Of a stretch of DNA of 64,000 bases, positions 8,297 through 15,830 are shown in pieces. The DNA is from DATAGF01 sp963819845 (GTDB taxonomy: Bacteria > Actinomycetota > Thermoleophilia > Miltoncostaeales > Miltoncostaeaceae). Numbering within the stretch: position 1 is the stretch's first letter; every line of letters begins with the position of its first letter. Under the pieces are notes generated by a model that was given only the letters and a program-made list of their open reading frames with translations, was not told where the DNA came from and ran no database searches. The stretch lies in NCBI GenBank assembly GCA_963819845.1, contig CAWFXQ010000016.1, forward strand, positions 186,001 through 250,000, in the 5' to 3' direction. The position numbers and the translations under genes are program-made.

Positions 8297-8820
8297 CCCG
8301 CGAACCCCTCGGCCAGCAGGGCGTAGGTCTCGTCGAGGTGCTGGGGCATCACGCGCACGTCCCCGAGGGCGGGCATGAAGTTTGTGTCGCCCACCCATCG
8401 CGGCAGGAGGTGCATGTGCAGGTGGTCGGCGATGCCGGCGCCGGCCGCCCGCCCCTGGTTGACGCCGAGGTTGAAGCCCTGGGGTCGCATCCGGTCCTCC
8501 AGCACGGCCTGGGCCCTCTGCGCCAGGGCCATCATCTCCGAGAGCGTGGCCCCGTCGAGGGAGGCGAGGGTGTCCGTGTGAGCGTACGGGACGATCATCA
8601 GGTGCCCGTTGTTGTAGGGGTAGAGGTTCATGATCACGTACGCGCGCCCGCCCCGGTGCAGGATGTAGGTCCGCGCGTCGTCGTCCCGCCGGGGCAGGTC
8701 GCAGAACACGCAGGCCGAGGGGTCCTCGAAGCCGCCCGAGTGCTCGGCGGAGATGTAGGCCATCCGCCAGGGCGACCACATGATGTCCGGGCCGCCGCCG
8801 CCGCGCCCGGCCCCGCTCAC
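8293..8820 (-). CDS. HIT family hydrolase (Ap4A-like)
   Basis: A histidine-triad protein of about 175 residues, likely a nucleotide hydrolase or phosphorylase acting on AMP-containing substrates. The triad DHLHMHLLPRW and the N-terminal Cys pair in CVFCDLPRRDD (zinc site) are present, with the conserved YPYNNGHLMIVPYAH core. The obvious ATG is at 8781 (MWSPWRMAYI). A GTG at 8820 that overlaps the corA stop as GTGA matches every other junction in this operon and would add a short Gly-rich leader, so the longer form is given. Member of the corA-HIT-phosphomannomutase-ABC operon. Confidence 0.9.
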   Translation of the reverse strand: MSGAGRGGGGPDIMWSPWRMAYISAEHSGGFEDPSACVFCDLPRRDDDARTYILHRGGRAYVIMNLYPYNNGHLMIVPYAHTDTLASLDGATLSEMMALAQRAQAVLEDRMRPQGFNLGVNQGRAAGAGIADHLHMHLLPRWVGDTNFMPALGDVRVMPQHLDETYALLAEGFAG

Positions 8821-9833
8821 AGCCACCGCTTGTAGCGGAAGTACCCGACCATCCCGAGCAGCAGGGCCAGCATCGCGCCGACGATCACCCAGAAGGTGAC
8901 CGACGCCCCGCCCACCGGGTCGCCCCCGCCGGGCAGGCCCACGTTCATGCCGAAGACGCTGGCGATGAGGGTGAGCGGCAGCACGATCACGCTGATCGCG
9001 GTCAGCGCGCGCAGGATGTCGTTCACGCGGTGCGAGATCAGCGACTCGTTGGTGGCCTCGAGGGCTTCGGCGACCTCCTTGTAGTTCTCCAGGAGGTCCC
9101 AGATGCGCTCGCTCTTGTCGACGATGTCGTCGAAGTAGATGTCGAGGTCCTGGGGCGCGAAGCGCTGGCTGCTGCGGTCGAGCAGGCGCAGCACGGTCCG
9201 CTGCGGCTTCACGATGCGGCGGTAGTTGATGATCTCCTGCTTGATGTTCGAGATGTCGCGGACGAGGTCGTCGCCGCTCTCGCCCTCGAACAGGGCGTCC
9301 TCGATCGAGTCGAGCTTGAAGCCGATCTTGTCGAGGATCGGGAAGCAGTAGTCGTACATCGTGTCGACCATCTCGTAGAGCAGGAACCCGGAGCCCCTGC
9401 TCATGTACTGCTCGCGCGCGGTCGCGCTGCGCTCGCAGCGCGACCAGAGGCCGCTCAGCGGCTTGAGCGGCTCGTTCGGCAGCGTGATGACGAGGTCCTC
9501 GGCCACGAAGAGGTTGAGCTCGGCCGCCTGGAGGCGTCCCGCCCGCTTGTCGAAGCGCGGGAAGTGCAGGACGATGAACAGGTAGTCGGGGTACTCGTCG
9601 ATCTTCGCCCGCTGGCGCCGCCGCGAGAGCACGTCCTCGAGGTCGAGCGGGTGGAACTCGTAGTGCTCGGCCAGCCACGCCGTCTCGATCTGGGTCGGCG
9701 ACTCGATGTTGAGCCACGTGAGGCCGTGCGCCTCGAGGCGCTGGACGTCCGGCCCGGTGCGCTCAGCGAGCGGCTCGTCCGCGGGCCCACGCCCGCGCCC
9801 TTGGCCTCTCCGGATCTTCGGGAGGTTCGCCAT
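8817..9833 (-). CDS. corA: CorA-type magnesium transporter
   Basis: A 338-residue divalent-cation channel of the CorA family. It has a cytoplasmic alpha/beta N-terminal domain (LTWLNIESPTQIETAWLAEHY, LDLEDVLSRRRQRAKIDEY), a long stalk helix and two C-terminal membrane helices. The signature pore motif is FGMNVGLPG (GMN), and the protein ends with a basic patch (RYKRWL) as in the family. It heads a five-gene operon in which each downstream gene overlaps its predecessor by GTGA. About 168 bases separate it from the response regulator gene downstream of 10001. Confidence 0.94.
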   Translation of the reverse strand: MANLPKIRRGQGRGRGPADEPLAERTGPDVQRLEAHGLTWLNIESPTQIETAWLAEHYEFHPLDLEDVLSRRRQRAKIDEYPDYLFIVLHFPRFDKRAGRLQAAELNLFVAEDLVITLPNEPLKPLSGLWSRCERSATAREQYMSRGSGFLLYEMVDTMYDYCFPILDKIGFKLDSIEDALFEGESGDDLVRDISNIKQEIINYRRIVKPQRTVLRLLDRSSQRFAPQDLDIYFDDIVDKSERIWDLLENYKEVAEALEATNESLISHRVNDILRALTAISVIVLPLTLIASVFGMNVGLPGGGDPVGGASVTFWVIVGAMLALLLGMVGYFRYKRWL

Positions 9834-10001
9834 CGGGGGGTCCGCTCGGTGTGAGGGCCAGGGCGTCCACGGGCCGATTCTGGCACACGCTCGATCTTCC
9901 GGCGGCCGGCCCCGGCGGACAGCCGGTGCCGCCGGGTGCCGAGGCCGACGGGTCGGCGCCGACGCGCAGGCGTCGGCGACGGCCGGCCTCGGCTCGACGC
10001 G

Positions 10002-10673
10002 CTATTCGATCAGGCCGTTGCGGTAGGCGTAGCGCGTGGCCTCGGTGCGGTTGCCGACCCCGAGCTTGCGGTAGATGTTCGACAGGTGGAACTTCACCGT
10101 CTGCTCGGTGACGTAGAGCTTGCTGGCGATGTCGAGGTTCGAGAGCCCCTCCGCCACCAGGCGCAGGATCGACAGCTCGCGGTCGGTGAGGCCGCCCGGG
10201 TGGCCGGCGGCCGAGGTGCCGGTGGCGCCGACGGCGGCGCCGCCGCCCGCGCGCGGCGTGAACACCGTCCCCTCCACCACCTGGCGGATGGTCGACGGCA
10301 GGTCGAGCGGGTTGATCGTCTTGGCGACGTAGCCCGAGGCCCCGCCGTGGAAGGCCTGGTCGATGTGCTCGTTTGCCTCCGACATCGACAGGATGATGAT
10401 CTTGAGGTCGGGGTAGTCCTTGCGCAGGGCCGCCAGCGTCTGGAGGCCGTCGCCCTTGGGCATGCGCAGGTCGAGGATCACCACGTCCGGCCGCACCCGG
10501 GGAACGAGGCTCAGCATCTCCTCGCCCGTGGTGGCCTCGCCGACGACCTTGATGTCGGGGGCCGTCTCCAGGGCCCGCTTGATCCCGTCCAGCATCAGCC
10601 GGTGGTCGTCCGCGATCGCGACGCGGAGAGGGGACTTGGTCGGGATGGTGTCGGGCACGTCGGTGGTTGCCAC
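10002..10673 (-). CDS. NarL/FixJ-family response regulator
   Basis: A 223-residue two-domain regulator. The receiver has the acidic pair in VAIADDHRLMLDG, phosphoacceptor Asp in VVILDLRMPKGDG and conserved Lys in GYVAKTINP. After a Gly/Ala-rich linker (about residues 141-158) comes a LuxR-type HTH (LTDRELSILRLVAEGLSNLDIASKL with recognition helix TEQTVKFHLSNIYRKL). The DNA-binding output is therefore intact. The neighbouring HisKA_3-type kinase at 11351 is the obvious partner; the receiver-only gene at 10792 lies between them. Confidence 0.93.
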   Translation of the reverse strand: MATTDVPDTIPTKSPLRVAIADDHRLMLDGIKRALETAPDIKVVGEATTGEEMLSLVPRVRPDVVILDLRMPKGDGLQTLAALRKDYPDLKIIILSMSEANEHIDQAFHGGASGYVAKTINPLDLPSTIRQVVEGTVFTPRAGGGAAVGATGTSAAGHPGGLTDRELSILRLVAEGLSNLDIASKLYVTEQTVKFHLSNIYRKLGVGNRTEATRYAYRNGLIE

Positions 10674-10791
10674 GGTGTTCGTATCGGCGGAGATGCTCGC
10701 CTCCTTGAGCGTGGCGCGGTCAGCCTAACGCGTGACCGGCCCCAGCGGGTACGGCGCGGCGTGCGGGGGGACCCGCCGCCGGCCCGGCGGT

Positions 10792-11169
10792 TCAGGCCGT
10801 TCCCGGGACCGGTCCGTAGCGCTTGATGGCGTCAACGATCTCCCCGGCGGGACCGCCCTTGACGAGGTACTCGGACGCGCCGCCGGCGAGTCCGGCCTCG
10901 ATCTCCTGCTCCTTGTCGCCCACCGAGAGCATCAGCACCGTGATGTCGGGGAGGCGGGCCTTCAGCTCGAAGGTGGCCTCGAGCCCGTCGAGGCCGGGCA
11001 TCGAGACGTCCATGAGGACGACGTCGGGGGCGACCTCGTCGGCCAGCTCGATGGCCTCGTTGCCGTCGCCGGCCTCGGCCACGACCACGATGTCGGGGTC
11101 GCGCTCGAGCAGGCGGCGCAGAGTGCCGCGAAATCGGGCGTTGTCGTCGGCAAGTAGCACGCGCACCAC
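10792..11169 (-). CDS. Stand-alone receiver (CheY-like) protein
   Basis: A 125-residue receiver with no output domain. The acidic pair (LLADDNARFRG), phosphoacceptor (VVLMDVSMPGLDGL), Thr/Ser switch (LMLSVGD) and Lys (EYLVKGGPAG) are all present, so it should be phosphorylated. It ends soon after the last helix with GPVPGTA. It sits between a full response regulator and a divergent histidine kinase, so it may be a phosphate sink or competitor for the same kinase. It could instead act by protein-protein contact. Confidence 0.9.
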   Translation of the reverse strand: MVRVLLADDNARFRGTLRRLLERDPDIVVVAEAGDGNEAIELADEVAPDVVLMDVSMPGLDGLEATFELKARLPDITVLMLSVGDKEQEIEAGLAGGASEYLVKGGPAGEIVDAIKRYGPVPGTA

Positions 11170-11350
11170 CGAGTCGTGCCCTCCATTGTCGCCGGTGAGT
11201 CCCGCGCGGATGTCCGGGTCCGCAGGCCGGACACTACGCCGGAAGCCGTTCGTGGTCGCCTAGACGCTTTGGTAGTTCGTTGCCGCAGAGGTATAGGGGA
11301 TCTTTTCTCGCATCGCGAGCCCGGAGCACGCGATCGGTACGATCATTGCA

Positions 11351-12571
11351 ATGAACGACGCGGCCGAAGCGCCCCATTCCGACGCGGTTTCGGCGCTCGT
11401 CGAGGTCGCCTCGTGCGATGCGAGCCCGTCCCGGGGCGACGCGGCGATCGCCGTTCTCACCGAGGCCGCGCGCCGCGCCGCCGGCGCCGGCATCGCCCTG
11501 GCCTGGGCCGCGGACCCCCTCGATCGCGGCGGTCGCGCGGTCGCCCGGGCCGGTCTGCGCCCGGACGACGCCGAGCGGCTGGCGGCGCTTCTGGAGGCGG
11601 TGCCCGCGGATTCCGGGGAGCGGGAGATCGGCCCCGGCGACGACGGGCCGCTCGCCGCCGCCATCGCCGCGCTCGGCGCCCCGGCCGGGCTGGTCGTGCC
11701 CCTCGACGCCGACGGCGGGGTGCGCGGCTCCCTGCTGCTGGCGGGCGCGGAGGCGCCGGGCGCCGACCCCCTGACCCGCGACGCCGCCCGCATCGCCGCC
11801 CGGCGCATCGCCGAGGTGCTCGACGGCGCCCGCCTGCGCGCCAACCTCGAGCGGGCCATGGCCCAGATCCTCGAGAAGGACGAGCGCATGCTCGGCCGCA
11901 TCGGGCTCGACATCCACGACGGGCCCACCCAGCAGCTCTCGGTGGCCCTGCTCGAGGTGCAGCTGCTGGAGGCCGATCTCGCCGACGCCGAGGAGTCGGG
12001 CGGGCCGGCGCCCGAGTCCCTGCGCCCGTCGCTCGGGCGCATCTACGAGACCGTCGGCGGCGCGCTCCACGAGATGCGCGAGCTGATCGGCCACCTGCGT
12101 CCGACCCAGTTCGAGGACCGGCGCCTCGCCGACATACTCCAGGACGCGATCACGGCCTTCGAGTCGCGCAGCGACGGGCGGGTCGAGGCCACGTGGGAGG
12201 GCGAGTTCCCCGTCAACGGGGTGTCCGCCACGCAGCGCATCACGCTCTACCGGATCCTCCAGGAGGCGCTCACGAACGCCCACCGCCACGGCCGCGCCAC
12301 CCTCGTCACCGTGCTGTGCCGCGACGCGCCCGAGGGGACGACCCTGGTGGTGACCGACGACGGCGCCGGATTCGACCCCGAGGCCGTGCAGCGGCGGCGT
12401 CCGGGCGTCCCGCTGCAGCGCTTCGGCCTGCACGGGATGCGCGACCGGGCCCAGATCCTCGGCGGGACCTTCGAGGTGACCAGCGAGCCGGGGAGGGGCG
12501 CGACGGTGCGGGTGTTCCTGCCCCGCTGGGACGGGCCCCCGCCGGAGGTGGCGGTCGATGGCGACGCCTGA
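11351..12571 (+). CDS. Sensor histidine kinase, HisKA_3/NarX type
   Basis: A 406-residue cytoplasmic kinase. Residues about 20-160 form a GAF-like sensory region with no membrane helix. A dimerisation helix follows, with the phospho-accepting His in LDIHDGPTQQLSVALLE, then a HATPase domain with N-box QEALTNAHRHG, G1 VVTDDGAGFDP and G2 GLHGMRDRA. This subfamily pairs with NarL/FixJ regulators, matching the divergent gene at 10002. The stop is inside trpF (14-base overlap), so the kinase is co-transcribed with the trp genes, which is unusual. Confidence 0.92.
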   Translation: MNDAAEAPHSDAVSALVEVASCDASPSRGDAAIAVLTEAARRAAGAGIALAWAADPLDRGGRAVARAGLRPDDAERLAALLEAVPADSGEREIGPGDDGPLAAAIAALGAPAGLVVPLDADGGVRGSLLLAGAEAPGADPLTRDAARIAARRIAEVLDGARLRANLERAMAQILEKDERMLGRIGLDIHDGPTQQLSVALLEVQLLEADLADAEESGGPAPESLRPSLGRIYETVGGALHEMRELIGHLRPTQFEDRRLADILQDAITAFESRSDGRVEATWEGEFPVNGVSATQRITLYRILQEALTNAHRHGRATLVTVLCRDAPEGTTLVVTDDGAGFDPEAVQRRRPGVPLQRFGLHGMRDRAQILGGTFEVTSEPGRGATVRVFLPRWDGPPPEVAVDGDA

Positions 12572-13208
12572 GCCTGAGCCCCCCGTGCCCGTCAAGATCT
12601 GCGGCCTCACGGTGCCGGAGGAGGCGCGCGCCTGCGCCGAGCTGGGCGCCTGGGGCGTGGGCGTCATCTTCGCGGCGGAGAGCCCGCGCCGCGTGGACCC
12701 CGACCGGGCGGCCGAGGTGCTGGCGGGCCTGCCCGCCGGCGTCGCCCGCGTGGGCGTCTTCGTCGCGGCCGCTCCGGAGGAGATGGCCGCGGTCGCCGCG
12801 CGCGCCGGGCTCACCCACCTGCAGGTGCACGACGGCGACCCCGCCGCCGCGCGCCGGGCGAGCGGCCTGCCGGTGATCGAGGGCGTGCGGGTCGCCGACG
12901 CGGCGTCGATCGAGCGCGCCCGCGCCAGCGCGGCCGACATGGTGCTGCTCGACGCGGCGGTTCCGGGGCGGCACGGCGGCACCGGCCGGGCCTTCGACTG
13001 GAGCCTGCTGGAGCGGCACCCCCCGGGGCGCGCCTTCGCGCTCGCCGGGGGCCTGCGCCCCGAGAACGTCGGCGAGGCGGTGACGCGGCTGCGCCCCGCG
13101 CTGGTGGACGTCTCGAGCGGCGTCGAGTCGTCGCCGGGCCGGAAGGACCCGGCGCGGGTGCGGGCGTTCATCGAGGCGGTCGCGGCGGCCGGGGCCGTGC
13201 CGGCGTGA
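12558..13208 (+). CDS. trpF: Phosphoribosylanthranilate isomerase TrpF
   Basis: A 216-residue (beta/alpha)8-barrel enzyme that isomerises N-(5'-phosphoribosyl)anthranilate to CdRP in tryptophan synthesis. The catalytic Cys motif KICGLT is at residues 13-18. THLQVHDGD, the catalytic Asp region LLDAAVPGRHGGTG and the phosphate loop LAGGLRPENV are all recognisable. It overlaps the kinase gene upstream and the trpB start (GTGA) downstream. trpC and the early pathway genes are not in the window. Confidence 0.94.
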   Translation: MATPEPEPPVPVKICGLTVPEEARACAELGAWGVGVIFAAESPRRVDPDRAAEVLAGLPAGVARVGVFVAAAPEEMAAVAARAGLTHLQVHDGDPAAARRASGLPVIEGVRVADAASIERARASAADMVLLDAAVPGRHGGTGRAFDWSLLERHPPGRAFALAGGLRPENVGEAVTRLRPALVDVSSGVESSPGRKDPARVRAFIEAVAAAGAVPA

Positions 13209-14399
13209 GGGACGCCGAGCTCGCGTCGCGGTTCGGGCCCTTCGGCGGGCGCTACGTGCCCGAGACGGTCATCGGCGCCCTCGACGAGCTCGAGGCGGCC
13301 TACCTGGCCCACCGCGACGACGTCGCCTTCCGCGCCGAGCTGGAGGGCCTCCTGGCGCGGTACGTCGGGCGGCCGACGCCCCTCTACCGGGCCTCCGGCC
13401 TGGAGCGCGCCTACGGCGTCGGGCGCCTCTACCTCAAGCGCGAGGACCTCTGCCACACCGGCGCCCACAAGATCAACAACGCGCTCGGGCAGGTGCTGCT
13501 CGCCGCGAAGATGGGCAAGCGCCGCATCATCGCCGAGACCGGGGCCGGCCAGCACGGGGTGGCCACGGCGACCGCCGCGGCGCTCCTGGACCTGGAGTGC
13601 TGCGTCTACATGGGCCGCGTTCGACATGGGCCGCCAGCGCCTGAACGTCGTCCGCATGCGGATGCTGGGCGCCGAGGTGCGGCCGGTCGATTCGGGCATC
13701 GGCACCCTCAAGGACGCCCTCAACGAGGCGATCCGGGACTGGGTGACCAACGTCCGCGACACCCACTACGTCATCGGCACGGCCGCCGGGCCAGCGCCCT
13801 ACCCCGAGATCGTCGCCGAGCTGCAGTCGGTGATCGGCGCCGAGGCTCGCGAGCAGATGCTGGCCGAGGAGGGGCGGCTGCCCGAGGCGATCGTCGCGTG
13901 CGTCGGCGGCGGGTCGAACGCCATCGGCATCTTCCGCGCCTTCCTCGGCGACGACGGGGTCGCCCTGGTGGGGGTCGAGGCCGGGGGGGAGGGGATCGCG
14001 AGCGGTCGCCACGGCGCGTCGCTGGGCCACGGCCGCCCCGGCGTCCTCCACGGCAGCTACTCGTACCTGCTCCAGACGCCCGAGGGCCAGGTGTCCGAGC
14101 CCCACTCGATCTCGGCCGGTCTCGACTACCCGGGGGTCGGCCCCGAGCACAGCTTCCTGCGGGAGTCCGGGCGGGTGCGCTACGAGAGCGTCACCGACGA
14201 GGAGGCCCTGGCGGCCTTCGGCGACTGCTCGCGCGGCGAGGGCATCATCCCGGCCCTGGAGACCTCCCACGCGCTGGCCCTCGTCGGCCGCGAGGGGGCC
14301 GAGCTCGCGCCGGGCGGCGGCCCCGTGCTGGTGTGCCTGTCCGGCCGCGGCGACAAGGACGTCGACGCCGTCGGCGCCGCCCTGGGCCTGGATGACTGA
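13205..14399 (+). CDS. trpB: Tryptophan synthase beta subunit TrpB, apparent one-base frameshift
   Basis: The PLP enzyme that joins indole and serine. The first frame (GTG 13205 to about 13615) gives FGPFGGRYVPE, REDLCHTGAHKINNALGQ with the PLP Lys, and ETGAGQHGVATAT. The second frame (from about 13617) gives MGRQRLNVVRM, the phosphate loop CVGGGSNAIG and CLSGRGDKDV. The frames join if one C is removed from GGGCC at 13612-13616, giving ECCVYMGAFDMGRQR, close to the family sequence. Everything else is intact and the flanking trpF and trpA overlaps are tight. This looks like a sequencing indel or a very recent frameshift rather than an old pseudogene. Confidence 0.9.
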
Positions 14400-15234
14400 C
14401 GGCGCGGCCCGCATCCGGGCGGCCTTCGCGGAGGCCGGCCGGCCGCTGTTCATGCCCTACGTCATGGGCGGCTTCCCGGACCTCGACGCCAGCGCGTCGC
14501 ACGTGGCGGCGCTGGCCCGGCACTCCGACCTGATCGAGCTCGGGATCCCCTTCTCCGACCCGCTCGCCGACGGGCCCACGATCCAGGCCGCGGGCCAGCG
14601 CGCCCTGGAGAACGGCACCGGTCCCGAGGACGTCATCGCCATCGCGGAGGGGCTCGGCGCCGACGCGCCGCCGGTCGTGCTGATGACCTACGTCAACGTG
14701 GTGCTGGCGGCCGGGGAGCGCGCCTTCATGGAGCGGGCGGCGCGGGCCGGCGTGGCCGGCGTGATCCTGCCCGACCTGCCCATCGACGAGGGCGACGACC
14801 TGCGCGAGCAGGCGCGGCGCGCCGGGGTGAGCGTCATCCCCCTCGCCGCGCCCACCACGGCCGACGAGCGCCTCGCCGCGATCGGCCGGCGCGCCGACGG
14901 CTTCGTCTACTGCGTCTCGGTGACCGGCGTGACCGGGGGCGAGGTGGCGGTCGGGGATGAGCTGCGGGGCTTCCTGTCCCGCGCCCGCGCACGCATCGCC
15001 GCGCCCCTGGCGGTGGGCTTCGGCATCCGCACGCCCGCTCAGGTCGCGGCCATCGGCGCCATCGCCGACGGCGTCATCGTCGCGAGCCAACTCATCCGGC
15101 TCATCGAGGAGGCCCCCGACGCCGCCGCGGCCGAGCGGGCCGTCGCCGACTTCGCCGCCGAGGCGGTGTCGGCGCTGAGCGGGGGACCCCGCCGCGCGGG
15201 CGGCGGGGCGTCCGCCGTCCAGCCGGTGCGCTAG
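14392..15234 (+). CDS. trpA: Tryptophan synthase alpha subunit TrpA
   Basis: A 280-residue TIM-barrel subunit that cleaves indole-3-glycerol phosphate and channels indole to TrpB. The catalytic Glu and Asp lie in LIELGIPFSDPLADGP; other family segments are VVLMTYVNVVLAAG, ILPDLPIDEGDDL, SVTGVTGG and the phosphate loop VGFGIRTPAQV. The ATG at 14392 overlaps the trpB stop by 8 bases. The Gly/Ala-rich tail after residue 262 is an extension. It is the last gene of the kinase-trpFBA unit. Confidence 0.95.
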   Translation: MTDGAARIRAAFAEAGRPLFMPYVMGGFPDLDASASHVAALARHSDLIELGIPFSDPLADGPTIQAAGQRALENGTGPEDVIAIAEGLGADAPPVVLMTYVNVVLAAGERAFMERAARAGVAGVILPDLPIDEGDDLREQARRAGVSVIPLAAPTTADERLAAIGRRADGFVYCVSVTGVTGGEVAVGDELRGFLSRARARIAAPLAVGFGIRTPAQVAAIGAIADGVIVASQLIRLIEEAPDAAAAERAVADFAAEAVSALSGGPRRAGGGASAVQPVR

Positions 15235-15353
15235 CATCGCGCCGCGCCTCCAGGAGAATTTCCGACGAGGCGGTAATCGCGGGATGAGAACGACGTCGAT
15301 CGGCCTCCAGGCTCGGCGATGTGGTCAGGTCTCGCCGCACAAAGGAAGGTCGC

Positions 15354-15557
15354 ATGGCCGAAGGCGTCGTGAAGTGGTTCTCGGCGGAGAAGGGCTACGG
15401 GTTCATCACCCCCGATGACGGGGGCAAGGACCTGTTCGTCCACTTCTCCGAGATCCAGGGCTCCGGCTACCGGAGCCTCGACGAGGGTCAGCGGGTCAAC
15501 TTCGAGCCGCAGGAGGGCCCCAAGGGCCCCCAGGCCTCGCAGGTGAACCCGATCTAG
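15354..15557 (+). CDS. Cold-shock protein (CspA family)
   Basis: A 67-residue OB-fold nucleic-acid chaperone. The RNA-binding motifs KGYGFITPDD (RNP1) and LFVHFSEI (RNP2) are intact and GVVKWFSAEKGYG is the family opening. ATG 15354 is chosen because AAAGGAAGG at 15340-15349 is a good ribosome site and the family starts here. It stands alone, with a 119-base leader after trpA that may carry the long 5' UTR typical of cold-shock mRNAs; no structure was worked out. Confidence 0.96.
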   Translation: MAEGVVKWFSAEKGYGFITPDDGGKDLFVHFSEIQGSGYRSLDEGQRVNFEPQEGPKGPQASQVNPI

Positions 15558-15582
15558 CGGGACTGCCGCGACCGCCCCGGCG

Positions 15583-15815
15583 TCAGCCGAGGGCGGTCGC
15601 CGGCATCCAGGCCACCAGGCCCCGCCGCGCCGTCCAGGCCGCGGTCCGCAGCCGGTTCCCGCAGCGTCCAGACGACCGCGGCCCCCGAGGCCCGCCGGGA
15701 GGGCTGACACCCGTCAGGGGGCCGGATCAGCAGCGCGACCGCGGTGACCGCCTCGACGACCATGAGCGGGCCGACCACGAGCCGGTGAGCCGCATCGGGA
15801 CCGCCCGATGATGCC
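15583..15815 (-). pseudogene. Remnant of a small multi-pass membrane protein
   Basis: On the minus strand one frame reads HRLVVGPLMVVEAVTAVALL, a membrane helix, and another frame about 100 bases on reads NRLRTAAWTARRGLVAWM before a stop at 15583. Together they resemble the third helix and C-terminus of a common four-helix actinobacterial membrane protein whose last segment reads RTNWxRTAAWTARGLL (recalled from memory). The central helix is missing and the frames do not match, so this is a decayed copy. No start codon was found. It lies between the cold-shock gene and the convergent end of the kinase gene. Confidence 0.4.
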
Positions 15816-15830
15816 GCCGCCGCGCCCGCG

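Noticed and set aside
6131..8326. A 731-codon plus-strand open frame opposite phosphomannomutase
   Set aside because: Arg/Pro-rich low-complexity sequence antisense to well-defined enzymes, typical of very GC-rich DNA.
11260..11300. TTTGGT-18-TATAGG as a promoter for the histidine kinase
   Set aside because: Spacing is plausible, but the boxes are weak and nothing else supports them; kept out of the feature list.
11234..13762. An 842-codon minus-strand open frame opposite the kinase and trpF
   Set aside because: No recognisable domain; composition is that of a shadow frame, while the plus strand encodes complete kinase and TrpF motifs.
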